Shown piece after piece: positions 14,514 through 21,750 of a stretch of DNA of 21,750 nt. The DNA is from DASQPR01 sp035713725 (GTDB lineage Bacteria; Actinomycetota; Actinomycetes; Mycobacteriales; Micromonosporaceae). Numbering within the stretch: position 1 is the stretch's first letter; the number at the start of each line of letters is the position of its first letter. The position numbers and the translations under genes were made by a program. Location of the stretch: positions 1 to 21,750 of the forward strand of contig DASTMZ010000199.1 of assembly GCA_035713725.1 (NCBI GenBank). The letters are read 5' to 3'. The notes beneath the pieces are model-generated. The model searched no databases. It worked only from the letters and a program-made list of their open reading frames with translations, and had not been told where the DNA came from.

Positions 14514-15692
14514 TCAGTAGCTCGGCAGCGCGGGATCGATCTGCTTCACCCAGGACGTCACCCCGCCCTGGACGTGTACGGCATCCCGGAACCCGGCCGC
14601 CTTCAGCGCGGCGAGCGCTTCGGCCGACCGTACGCCGGTTTTGCAGTACAGCACGATCTGCCGATCCTGTGGCAGGTCGGCGAGCGCGGCGCCGGACAGG
14701 ATCTCGCCCTTCGGCAACAACCGCGCACCGGGGATGCGCACGATCTCCCACTCGGCCGGCTCGCGGACGTCAACGAGATCGATCGGCTTGTCCGCGAGTT
14801 GCCAGTCGCGCAGTTCCTGCACGGTGATCGTGGAGCCGAACGTCGCCTCGGCGGCCTCTGCCGACACCGTGCCGCAGAAGTCTTCGTAGTCGATCAGCTC
14901 GGTGACCGTCGGCTGCTCGCCGCACAGGACGCAGTTGGGGTCCTTGCGTACCTTGACCGTGCGGTAGTTCATCTCGAGCGCGTCGTAGACCATCAAGCGG
15001 CCGACGAGTGGTTCGCCGATGCCGGTCAGCAGCTTGATGGCCTCGGTGACCTGGATCGACCCGATGCTTGCGCACAGCACACCGAGCACGCCGCCCTCGG
15101 CGCAGGAGGGGACCATGCCCGGCGGCGGCGGCTCCGGGTAGAGGCACCGGTAGCACGGGCCATGCTCCGACCAGAACACACTCGCTTGCCCGTCGAAGCG
15201 GTAGATCGAGCCCCACACGTACGGCTTGCCGAGCAGTACGGCCGCGTCGTTGACGAGGTAGCGCGTCGCGAAGTTGTCGGTGCCGTCGACGATCAGGTCG
15301 TAGTCGGCGAAGATCTGCATCGCGTTGTCGCGCGTCAGCGGCTCGCCGTGGATGTTCACCGTCACGTACGGGTTGATCTCGCGAATCGAGTCGCGGGCCG
15401 ACTCCGCCTTCGGCCGGCCGATGTCCGACTGACCATGGATGATCTGCCGCTGCAGATTCGACTCGTCGACCGTGTCGAATTCGACGATGCCGAGCGTGCC
15501 GATGCCGGCCGCGGCGAGATACATCAGCGCGGGCGAGCCGAGGCCGCCGGCGCCGACCACCAGCACCTTGGCGTTCTTGAGCCGCTTTTGCCCGGCCACG
15601 CCGACATCCGGGATGATCAAATGACGTGAGTACCGGCGGATCTCGTCGACGCTCAGTTCGGTGGCGGGCTCGACCAGGGGCGGTAGCGACAC
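14514..15692 (-). CDS. moeZ: MoeZ: sulphur-carrier adenylyltransferase/sulphurtransferase
   Basis: A 392-residue E1-like enzyme that adenylates the C-terminus of small ubiquitin-like sulphur carriers (MoaD, CysO, ThiS type) and then transfers sulphur to make the thiocarboxylate. The N-terminal ThiF/MoeB domain (about 15-265) has VVGAGGLGSP (ATP binding), DTVDESNLQRQ, DGTDNFATRYLVND and two zinc CxxC pairs (Cys180/183, Cys254/257). The C-terminal rhodanese domain (about 285-390) has the persulphide Cys350 in YCKTGVRS. The domain order and length match mycobacterial MoeZ (Rv3206c). GTG at 15692 follows GAAAGG with an 8-base spacer. It supports molybdopterin, cysteine and in some taxa thio-siderophore synthesis. 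No carrier-protein gene is adjacent. It lies downstream of a DUF3152 gene, as I recall for mycobacteria. Confidence 0.95.
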   Translation of the reverse strand: MSLPPLVEPATELSVDEIRRYSRHLIIPDVGVAGQKRLKNAKVLVVGAGGLGSPALMYLAAAGIGTLGIVEFDTVDESNLQRQIIHGQSDIGRPKAESARDSIREINPYVTVNIHGEPLTRDNAMQIFADYDLIVDGTDNFATRYLVNDAAVLLGKPYVWGSIYRFDGQASVFWSEHGPCYRCLYPEPPPPGMVPSCAEGGVLGVLCASIGSIQVTEAIKLLTGIGEPLVGRLMVYDALEMNYRTVKVRKDPNCVLCGEQPTVTELIDYEDFCGTVSAEAAEATFGSTITVQELRDWQLADKPIDLVDVREPAEWEIVRIPGARLLPKGEILSGAALADLPQDRQIVLYCKTGVRSAEALAALKAAGFRDAVHVQGGVTSWVKQIDPALPSY

Positions 15693-15814
15693 GGTCGTGA
15701 CCTTTCGGGAGTGCTCGATTCGACTAGACCACTATTGTCACTCGGTTGACGCGGCGCTATCCGTGATCATCGACACGTCACGATTTGCGGGTACGCGGGA
15801 ATTTTGGTGCCGGG

Positions 15815-17974
15815 TCAGGCCGGAATCTGCGGGCCGCTGTAATACGTGCCGTTCGGGTAGGGGTACGGGTTGGCTACACAGCCCTGCAGCCCCAGCGCCT
15901 GTGCCATCATCACGGGCGCCAGCTTCCCGGGACCGGGGCAGGCCTGGTTCAGATATCCGATCTGCCGCCCGACCTCGTGGTTGATGTCGTACGCGCGGAA
16001 CGTGGCCAGCGATGCGCCGAAGCCGGCGACCGACGACTTCCACCGATTCAGGTTGATGATCACCTGGTTCGGCAGGTGGCAGGACGTCAGCTCATCGGTG
16101 TGGAAGCCACCAGCCGCGCACATCTTCTCCGCGGTGGTCTCGGTCGCGAGGTAGATGGTGAACGTCGCCTTCGTCGCCGTGGGGACCTGCTGGAACCGAA
16201 ACTTGCCACCGGCGATCCAGCTCTGCTGATCACCGAGGATCGCGACGACGTCGGCGGCGAACGCGTTCGCGTCCTCGCCACCCTTGGCCGTCTCCGCGCC
16301 CTTCTCGGTGCCGACGTGGAAGGCCTCTAGCGTGCCGGCCGTCCCGAGCACCGCGGACGTCGTCGTGGCGAGCGTGAACTTGCCGGTGCCGGTGGTCGGC
16401 ACGCCGGAGGGCAGCACACCCGGTGTCGCCGTGCTGGTTCCCGACGCGCCTCGCTGCTTGCTGTGCTGTGGCCACCCGAGCACCCGCGTGGCCGCCAGTC
16501 CGCCGAGGATGACCACCGCGACGAGGGCGAGCACACCGACCATCAAGCGCTGACGACGCCTGGTTCGGTCGGCGTCCGGTATGGCTGCGATCGTGGTGGT
16601 GGCCGCGCCACCGACGTCGGTTCCGGCGGGGGCCGTCGGGCGCCGGCCGCCGTCGGCACGCGACGAAACGTCGACGTCCAGGGCAGGGTCCGCGAGCCCG
16701 GCGCCGGCGCCGCGCGGGGGCGGGACGGGCGAGGCGAGCGGGCGGTACGACGGCGTCCGCGACGGCATCCGCGGCGGCGGAGGCGGGGGCGGTGCTATCT
16801 GCGGCGGTGCCATCGATGACCGGGGCGGTGTTAGGGACGACCGGGGCGGTGGTGCAGACGACCGGGGCGGTGCCGCCGGAGGCAACGGCGGCGGGCGCAC
16901 CGCCGACGACGTCGGCTGCCAGCCAGGCGTCTGCTCCGGGTCGTCCGGCGCCCGATGGCGCTCTCGACCGGGGAGATAGGGCGGCGCTGCCTGGTAGGAC
17001 GAAGCACCGTCCACGGTGTGATGGCGTCCGCTGTCGCCGCTCCATCGGGAACGCGGCTCGGGCACGTCGCGCGATCGGTCGCGGCGCGACCGGCCATCCA
17101 GACGACGCGATCCGGTGTCACGATCGGACGCGGTCCGCGCCGCCAGGTCCGGCCGGGCGTCGCTGCGGCGGATGTCGGCCTCGGACAGATCGGGGCGCTG
17201 CGATAGCGGCGGGTTCGGCGGTCGATACGGCTCGGTGGCGTCGTAGCGCGCCCGCTCGCGACGCGGCGGCCAGTCCGCCGGGGCGACTGGTGGGCCGGTG
17301 CTCGCGGGCGGCCGGCCCCGCGAGGTCGAGCCACCACGGGGCCTGACCGGTACGTCGGGCACCACGGGAACTTCGTCGCGGTGGCGGCCGGACGACGGCG
17401 TACCCGTGGTGTCCCGGCGACCGCGGGATGCGCGCGGCTTGACCGGCGGTGCCCACGGATCGGCGGCGTCCGTCGCCGGTTCGCGAGTCGGTTCGCGCGC
17501 CGGTGGCGGGTCGGTTTCGACCGGCGAGGCGCGTCGGCGTCTGGGTGGCGACGGGTTCGGCGCGGCGTTGTCTGGGGGACTGGCCCCCGTGCGGGCGGTC
17601 CGTCTGCCGACCGTGTCTGCGCTGCCGGACTCCGTACCGGCGGTCCGTCTGCCGACCGTGTCTGGGCTGCCGGTGTCTGGGGTGCCGGCTTCTGCGCGCC
17701 TCCTGCGTCGGCCGGTGTCTGCGCTGCTCGCTTCCGTCGGAGCACCCGCCGGCGCGTCATCGCCGCCGTCGCGGCGCGACCTCGGCCGCGACGATGTCCA
17801 GTCGTCCTCGCCGGTCGGCGACAGCATCCGTACCCACAGATCGGTCTCGTCGTCGGTGGGTGTTTCGACCGGGCCGCCGCGGTCACGGCGCAGCCGTCCG
17901 AGCCCCCGGCCGCGCGCGTTGCGGGCGTCCGGTTGCGATTCGGGCATATCGTCGCGCGGGTCGTCGGAAGACAT
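15815..17974 (-). CDS. Large membrane-anchored DUF3152 protein with degenerate zinc site
   Basis: A 719-residue protein. Residues 1-about 470 are a disordered Arg/Pro/Ser/Asp-rich region with internal repeats (DTVGRRTA and PPRSS types). A single transmembrane helix follows (about 478-500, LMVGVLALVAVVILGG) and then an outside DUF3152 domain (about 530-719). The domain aligns closely with the neighbour encoded at 18090-18953, including four cysteines likely in disulphides, but the zinc motif HExxHxxGxxH reads HEVGRQIGYLN (15947-15979). His666 and Glu667 remain; the second and third ligands are Arg670 and Asn676. Metalloprotease activity is therefore unlikely, which suggests a pseudoenzyme or binding role. 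No clear ribosome site precedes the ATG at 17974. moeZ follows 122 bp downstream on the same strand. The long cytoplasmic tail could contact other proteins or nucleic acid. Confidence 0.85.
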   Translation of the reverse strand: MSSDDPRDDMPESQPDARNARGRGLGRLRRDRGGPVETPTDDETDLWVRMLSPTGEDDWTSSRPRSRRDGGDDAPAGAPTEASSADTGRRRRRAEAGTPDTGSPDTVGRRTAGTESGSADTVGRRTARTGASPPDNAAPNPSPPRRRRASPVETDPPPAREPTREPATDAADPWAPPVKPRASRGRRDTTGTPSSGRHRDEVPVVPDVPVRPRGGSTSRGRPPASTGPPVAPADWPPRRERARYDATEPYRPPNPPLSQRPDLSEADIRRSDARPDLAARTASDRDTGSRRLDGRSRRDRSRDVPEPRSRWSGDSGRHHTVDGASSYQAAPPYLPGRERHRAPDDPEQTPGWQPTSSAVRPPPLPPAAPPRSSAPPPRSSLTPPRSSMAPPQIAPPPPPPPRMPSRTPSYRPLASPVPPPRGAGAGLADPALDVDVSSRADGGRRPTAPAGTDVGGAATTTIAAIPDADRTRRRQRLMVGVLALVAVVILGGLAATRVLGWPQHSKQRGASGTSTATPGVLPSGVPTTGTGKFTLATTTSAVLGTAGTLEAFHVGTEKGAETAKGGEDANAFAADVVAILGDQQSWIAGGKFRFQQVPTATKATFTIYLATETTAEKMCAAGGFHTDELTSCHLPNQVIINLNRWKSSVAGFGASLATFRAYDINHEVGRQIGYLNQACPGPGKLAPVMMAQALGLQGCVANPYPYPNGTYYSGPQIPA
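16816..16875. repeat. Short tandem repeats coding for PPRSS units
   Basis: Three near-copies of GACCGGGGCGGTG occur within about 55 bp. On the minus strand they encode three PPRSS motifs at 7-8-residue spacing, just before a poly-proline run. They lie in the disordered cytoplasmic tail of the large DUF3152 protein. Confidence 0.75.
17596..17673. repeat. 45-bp-period direct repeat in the large DUF3152 gene
   Basis: A 33-base segment at 17596-17628 recurs at 17641-17673 with one mismatch. The period of 45 bases equals 15 codons and duplicates the peptide motif DTVGRRTA in the cytoplasmic tail. Further partial copies (GTGTCTG plus GCCGG) continue to about 17725, suggesting repeat expansion by slippage. 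Confidence 0.85.
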
Positions 17975-18023
17975 TGCGGTCTAGGGTGCCATGCCGTCGG
18001 GACGTCGGCAGAGGGCCGACCGC

Positions 18024-18047
18024 CAACCGGCGAGCTTTGTCCGGTTG
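18024..18047. repeat. Small inverted repeat between the two DUF3152 genes
   Basis: CAACCGG (18024-18030) and CCGGTTG (18041-18047) form a 7-bp stem with a 10-base loop in the 114-115-bp space between the DUF3152 paralogues. There is no T-run on the transcribed strand, so it is more likely a processing or attenuation hairpin, or a regulator site for the downstream gene, than a terminator. Confidence 0.35.
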
Positions 18048-18089
18048 TGGGAGCGGGTCGTCGTCCGACTCGGTGTGCCGAACATCACA

Positions 18090-18953
18090 TCAGTACGAGC
18101 CTGACGGGCCGCTGTAGAGCTTGCCGTCGACGTACGGCCACGGGTTCGCGGTGCAGCCGTGTAAGCCGAGGGTCTGCTGCTCCATGACCGGCGCTGGCGC
18201 GCCCTTGGCCGGGCACAGTTGGTGGCCGTGGCCGAGTGCATGCCCGACCTCGTGGTTGATCATGTACGTCCGGTAGATGTCCAGCGAGATCTTCGCGCTC
18301 CGGTAGGCCGACACCGACGTCATGTACCGGTCGAGGTTCAACACCACGTGCGCGCCGTTGCGACACGACGTGAAGCTGTTGGTTGGTAGCGGAGCGCAGA
18401 GCTTGTTGGTCGTGGACGCCGTCACGAGGTAAATCGTGAAGTTCGCCTTGCTGGACTGCGGCACCTGCTGCAACCGGTACGAGCCGCCGGCGATCCAGCT
18501 GCGTGCGTCGCCCAGCGTCGCGTCCACCTTCGCGGTGAACTCCGCCATCGACACGACCGATATGTTCGACTCGATCGCGAGGCGGAACGTCCGAATCGGA
18601 CCGCTCGTCCCGAGCACCGGGCCGGTGGTCGATGCGTACTGATACTTCTGCGGACCGCTATGCGGGAACGGGACGTTCAGCGACACGACCTCGGTCGCCG
18701 GATCCGCCGACGGACTCAGTGGCGGCGGGCTCGGCTCGGCCGACGGCGCTGCCTCCTCACTCCCCGATCCGCTTGGTACGACGGGCGCCTGTGAGAACGT
18801 CGCGCCATCGGTCGCGGCGGCGATGGCCGGACCGTACCGATCGAAGAGGAACACCCCACCACCGACCGCGATTACGGCCGCAAGCGCTGCGAGAAGTGCC
18901 TGGTAGCGCCCGTTGCGCGAGCGGCGGTGGCGAGCGCGGTGCCGGGAGGACAT
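18090..18953 (-). CDS. Membrane-anchored DUF3152 protein, intact putative zinc metalloprotease
   Basis: A 287-residue type-II membrane protein with a short basic cytoplasmic start, a transmembrane helix (about 17-37), a Ser/Pro/Glu-rich linker (about 50-85) and an extracytoplasmic DUF3152 domain (about 95-287). The domain carries HEVGHALGHGH (18222-18254; His234, Glu235, His238, His244), a complete HExxHxxGxxH zinc motif as in metzincin-like metalloproteases. It also has the family ending PAPVMEQQTLGLHGCTANPWPY and four cysteines. Substrates of this family are not established as far as I know. The start at 18953 follows TAGGCGGG closely; an ATG at 18965 would add four residues. The hydrolase gene ends 13-25 bases upstream, so co-transcription is likely. 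It is the paralogue of the next gene downstream, which has lost two ligands. Confidence 0.87.
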   Translation of the reverse strand: MSSRHRARHRRSRNGRYQALLAALAAVIAVGGGVFLFDRYGPAIAAATDGATFSQAPVVPSGSGSEEAAPSAEPSPPPLSPSADPATEVVSLNVPFPHSGPQKYQYASTTGPVLGTSGPIRTFRLAIESNISVVSMAEFTAKVDATLGDARSWIAGGSYRLQQVPQSSKANFTIYLVTASTTNKLCAPLPTNSFTSCRNGAHVVLNLDRYMTSVSAYRSAKISLDIYRTYMINHEVGHALGHGHQLCPAKGAPAPVMEQQTLGLHGCTANPWPYVDGKLYSGPSGSY

Positions 18954-18978
18954 CCCGCCTAGCATCTCATGGCGCGGT

Positions 18979-20160
18979 CTAGGCGGCGCGTCCGGCGAGG
19001 GGTGGTGTGCGGACCTCATCAAGCATGCCAACGATCGCGCCGGCCACGAGTTCCGGCGCCTCCATCTGCGCGACGTGCCCGACGCCGGGCAGCATGAGCA
19101 GGCGCGCGTCGCGGATGACGCGGGCGGTGTGCGGCGCGACGCGTACGTCGACAAGCCGATCGAGTTGACCGCCGATGACGAGCGTCGGCTTGTTCACGCG
19201 CGCCGCGGTGCGCCACAACGAGCTGCTGCCCGGCAGGTACGCGCGGAGGAAGCTGCCGACCAGTCCCCGCAGCGTGCGTACGTATGCGTCGGCGTACCAC
19301 GGGACGTCGTAGCGCAGTTCGATCTCCTTGACCGCCTCTGCCACCCGTCGCGGGTGAATGCCGGCCGGGTCGCCCCAGCACGCCTCGAGCACTTGTTGCG
19401 CAAGCACTTCGGGCCGGATCTGGGAGAGCCGGCGCTGGGCAAGGCGCTCGGCACGCGGCACCGCGAGCAGTGGCAACATGCGTCCCTGTGCGGAGCGCCT
19501 CGGGTCGAGGAACGGGAGCGCGGGCGAGATGAGCGTGAGGGTACGGACGAGGTCCGGGCGGACCGCGGCGACCTTCACCGCGATCGCACCACCGAGCGAG
19601 TTGCCGATCAGATGCACCGGACCTCGATCGGCGGCCTCGATGCACCGCACCACCCGATGTGCAAAGGCGTCGACGGTGTAGCGCTCCGCGGGATCGCTGC
19701 GACCGAACCCGGGAAGGTCGATGGCCTGGCCGGCGAGCCGGTGGTCGAGCATGCCTGCGACGTCGGTCCAGTTCTGCGCCGAACCGCCCAGACCGTGGAC
19801 GTAGAGCGCGGGCTCCGCGTCGACGGCGCTGGCCGGTGTCTCGCGGACATGCGTATACGACCCGTCGATGAGCACCGGGCGTCCCGGCCACGGAGACACC
19901 AGGTCCGCGCGGACATGCAGTGATTCCACGGTGGCCACGACGGCCCGCTTCACGTCGACAGTATGCTGCCGTCCGCCGGGCAACCCTGCCGCGGCGCGCC
20001 GACGCGCCCATGTCGTCGCGACGCCCAGCCCGGCCCGACCACGCGCCCATTCCGCGGCCAATCCGGTCTCCGCGCGCCGCCGGATCCACAGCGCTACCCA
20101 GTTCGGCGCATCCGATCCACGTGTCCGGCGCGCCCGGCGCTCGGTCCAACCGACACTCAC
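18979..20160 (-). CDS. Alpha/beta hydrolase
   Basis: A 393-residue alpha/beta-hydrolase-fold protein. It has the oxyanion motif HGLGGSAQNW, the nucleophile Ser188 in GNSLGG, the acid Asp334 in GGQLDRLVD and His362 in GVGHVAQME, so the triad is complete. A mobile cap lies between about residues 210 and 310. The GTG start at 20160 is inferred from its 4-base GTGA overlap with the stop of the upstream gene. This gives about 80 extra N-terminal residues rich in Arg and Ala with WARRRA/WARGRA repeats, unusual for the family. A start near residue 69 would give the ordinary core. Likely activities are esterase, lipase or meta-cleavage-product hydrolase; the substrate is unknown. It sits in the same minus-strand run as the DUF3152 genes. 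Confidence 0.86.
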   Translation of the reverse strand: MSVGWTERRARRTRGSDAPNWVALWIRRRAETGLAAEWARGRAGLGVATTWARRRAAAGLPGGRQHTVDVKRAVVATVESLHVRADLVSPWPGRPVLIDGSYTHVRETPASAVDAEPALYVHGLGGSAQNWTDVAGMLDHRLAGQAIDLPGFGRSDPAERYTVDAFAHRVVRCIEAADRGPVHLIGNSLGGAIAVKVAAVRPDLVRTLTLISPALPFLDPRRSAQGRMLPLLAVPRAERLAQRRLSQIRPEVLAQQVLEACWGDPAGIHPRRVAEAVKEIELRYDVPWYADAYVRTLRGLVGSFLRAYLPGSSSLWRTAARVNKPTLVIGGQLDRLVDVRVAPHTARVIRDARLLMLPGVGHVAQMEAPELVAGAIVGMLDEVRTPPLAGRAA

Positions 20161-21750
20161 GCGAGCAAGCCTTCCAGCCGACGGTTCACCGCGGCCAGCG
20201 TGGCTCGTACGATCGACTGCCGCGGGTCGCCGGAGACCAGCGCAGATCCGACGAGCTGTTCGATGCGGCCGTCGCCGCTGACGAGCACGACGACCACGGC
20301 GACGATGCACGTGCCGAACGGCACGACGCCGGCGTGTTCGATGAAACACCGCATCGGTGCGCTGTCCGCCGGTTGGTCGGCGTTCAGGCACGTGGAGACC
20401 AACAGCGAGTCGATCGCACTGGCGGCCGCCTGGGCGGCGAGTCGGAGCAGGTACGCGTCCACGGCGGGACCGGTCGCACGACCCACCGTCGTCTCGCCGC
20501 CGCATTGCAGGCGTACCTCGACGGTCGCCTCCGTGCCGAGTGTGGAGACGTGCACCTGGTCGATGACGATGCGCGGTGGCTGACCTGGCACCGGGTCCAG
20601 CGGCACGGGGTCGCCGAGCGACGCCGCACCGGGTAGGTATCCGGCGGCGTCGACCGGACCGGCGCCGGACCGGCCGGCGAGGGCCGATCGGAAGCCGGGC
20701 AACGAAGCCGGGTCGGGCATCGCGTATCCGGTTGCCGATAAAGACTCGACGCCGGACGGCGGGAAAGGTCCGGCGCTGACCATGCCCGAGCGCCCGGATC
20801 CCAAGGCGCCGCCGCCGATGCGCCCGCCGCCCACCGTTGCGGCCGAGGCGCCGGACATTGGCCGCGTACGTGCGCCGGATGAGTCGCTCGGCTTCGCTTG
20901 CGTACGCGATCGGCGCGGCTCGGCGGCGAGCCCCATGCGTTCCTTGAGCAACCGGGCAACCAGACGGCTGACGAGCCCCGCGTCGGCATCGTCGGCGAGG
21001 TCCAGCCGAAGGATGTGCACGCCGCCCGGATTCGGTCGAAGCTGCGCCTGGCGTACCCCCGGCACTTGGCGAACCGCGGCGAGCACCGCCGCGACGTCCA
21101 GTTCCTCGGGCAGGTCCGGCGTGCCGTGCGGCTCTTCGCGGAGCCCGCTCGCGATACGACTCAGCTCGGATCGGCCCACATCGCCAGATGGCTGATCGGC
21201 AACCTCGTCGAGATCCTCGTCGAGTTCGGCCGGATCGAACGGCACGTCCGGCTCGGCCGGTACGCGATGCGGCAACGTCGGCTGGTCCGGAAGCGTGACC
21301 CGATGCACGTCGCTCAATTCGCCACGCGCTTCGCCGCTCACGTCGTCGCTTACTTCGCCGGACGCCGGCGCGTCCGGCGGCGCCAGCTCCGCTTCGTCCA
21401 GCGCGTCCAGCGCGTCCAGCGCGTCCGGCGCGTCCAGTGCGTCCGGCGTGGCCCGCGTGGCCGTGAAATCGCCGCGTTCCAACCAGGATTGCTCGGTCGC
21501 GAGGGGCGCTTCGGACGGCTCGTCGAACGGGGAATCTGGCTCGGCTCCGCTCGCCGACGAAGGCCACCAAGCCGGTTCGGCGGGCTCCTTAGCCAACGCT
21601 TTCACATACGGCCGCGCGCCAACCTCGCGATGAGTGTCGACATCAGCCGCGTCCACACCGCGACCGGAAAGCAAGTCGGCATCGGGCGACCACACTGGCC
21701 GGATCGCGACCGTTGGGCGCGAGTCGTCGCCGAGGTCCGGCGGATCCGAC
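20157..21750 (-). CDS. Large acidic hypothetical protein, 5' end beyond the window
   Basis: An open frame of at least 530 codons that enters from the right edge; the first visible codons still look coding (PTVAIRPVWSPD). It ends in a 4-base overlap with the alpha/beta hydrolase gene. A GTG at 21695 is possible but not needed. The N-terminal visible part is acidic and low in complexity, with DAL/DAP tripeptide repeats. A folded region follows (LPEELDVAAVLAAVRQVPGVRQAQLRPNPGGVHILRLDL) that looks like a small beta-alpha-beta domain. A Gly/Ser linker leads to a C-terminal domain (about the last 160 residues: IVIDQVHVSTLGTEATVEVRL, then GPAVDAYLLRLAAQAAASAIDSLL). The C-terminal domain faintly recalls the regulatory domain of isopropylmalate synthase (G.A.GPVDA pattern), but I do not recognise the protein. 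The role is unknown. Confidence 0.78.
   Translation of the reverse strand, partial: SDPPDLGDDSRPTVAIRPVWSPDADLLSGRGVDAADVDTHREVGARPYVKALAKEPAEPAWWPSSASGAEPDSPFDEPSEAPLATEQSWLERGDFTATRATPDALDAPDALDALDALDEAELAPPDAPASGEVSDDVSGEARGELSDVHRVTLPDQPTLPHRVPAEPDVPFDPAELDEDLDEVADQPSGDVGRSELSRIASGLREEPHGTPDLPEELDVAAVLAAVRQVPGVRQAQLRPNPGGVHILRLDLADDADAGLVSRLVARLLKERMGLAAEPRRSRTQAKPSDSSGARTRPMSGASAATVGGGRIGGGALGSGRSGMVSAGPFPPSGVESLSATGYAMPDPASLPGFRSALAGRSGAGPVDAAGYLPGAASLGDPVPLDPVPGQPPRIVIDQVHVSTLGTEATVEVRLQCGGETTVGRATGPAVDAYLLRLAAQAAASAIDSLLVSTCLNADQPADSAPMRCFIEHAGVVPFGTCIVAVVVVLVSGDGRIEQLVGSALVSGDPRQSIVRATLAAVNRRLEGLLA
21395..21448. repeat. Six tandem 9-bp units in the acidic hypothetical gene
   Basis: CGTCCAGCG-type units repeat six times (21395-21448) with one or two changes in the last three. 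On the minus strand they encode consecutive Asp-Ala-Leu/Pro tripeptides. Being multiples of three bases, copy-number change would keep the frame open. Confidence 0.9.

Noticed and set aside
13416..15629. A 737-codon plus-strand open frame across the toroid and moeZ genes
   Set aside because: Composition is that of an antisense shadow, while the minus strand encodes recognisable MoeZ and toroid proteins over the same bases.
15743..15770. TTGACG near the moeZ start as a promoter
   Set aside because: It faces the plus strand, away from moeZ, no plus-strand gene follows, and no matching -10 is found.
16816..16875. Regularly spaced GC repeats that could suggest a CRISPR-like array
   Set aside because: The repeats are 13 bp and irregular, have no unique spacers of constant length, and code in frame for PPRSS motifs. 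No cas gene is present.
16230..17886. Alternative minus-strand frames of 271 and 351 codons inside the large DUF3152 gene
   Set aside because: Low-complexity frames created by repeats and high GC. Only the 719-codon frame leads into the transmembrane helix and the DUF3152 domain.
20161..21570. Upstream continuation of the hydrolase frame to 863 codons
   Set aside because: This part overlaps the acidic hypothetical gene out of frame and reads as Gly/Ala/Arg repeats from the 9-bp DNA repeats. The GTGA overlap gives a better start.

Overview
This window is 21.75 kb of very GC-rich DNA, from its appearance a free-living actinobacterium. The GC-rich third codon positions, frequent GTG starts, DUF4190 and DUF3152 proteins, MoeZ (a ThiF/MoeB domain fused to rhodanese) and the large secreted serine protease all point to Actinomycetota. 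The genus cannot be assigned from the sequence. I see no rRNA, tRNA, CRISPR array, insertion sequence or phage gene. The window looks chromosomal, with one small patch of likely foreign origin at 12.9-13.6 kb.

Layout, left to right. (1) 1-5.2 kb: the 5' part of a short-chain dehydrogenase on the minus strand, diverging from a small DUF4190 membrane protein. A strong bidirectional terminator then separates that gene from a convergent 1161-residue secreted subtilase. (2) 5.2-9.3 kb: a gene-poor 426-bp gap carrying the protease promoter, a malyl-CoA/citramalyl-CoA lyase-type enzyme (minus) diverging from a second short-chain dehydrogenase (plus), an EamA-type permease (minus) and a HAD-superfamily hydrolase (plus). 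(3) 9.3-10.3 kb: a tight two-gene minus-strand unit in which an alkyltransferase-like DNA-lesion protein is followed after one base by a stand-alone NuoB-like iron-sulphur subunit. (4) 10.3-12.8 kb: proB-proA, the first two steps of proline synthesis from glutamate. (5) 12.9-13.6 kb: a nucleotidyltransferase-fold gene followed two bases later by a small ORF, resembling a toxin-antitoxin module. (6) 13.65-21.75 kb: a run of six minus-strand genes. In transcription order these are a large acidic hypothetical protein (running off the right edge), an alpha/beta hydrolase joined to it by a 4-base start/stop overlap, an intact DUF3152 putative zinc protease, a giant DUF3152 paralogue that has lost two of its three zinc ligands, moeZ, and an alpha/alpha-toroid (squalene-cyclase-repeat) protein.

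How the genes may work together. The proBA pair is ordinary metabolism. The most unusual part is the right-hand minus-strand cluster. It holds two membrane-anchored DUF3152 paralogues side by side, one with a textbook HExxHxxGxxH site and one with HEVGR at the same place, next to the sulphur-carrier activating enzyme MoeZ. A protease/pseudoprotease pair acting at the cell surface is the most attractive hypothesis here. Second in interest are the subtilase with Asp instead of Asn in the oxyanion position and the ATL-NuoB pair. All functional statements rest on motif recognition by eye. No database search was possible.
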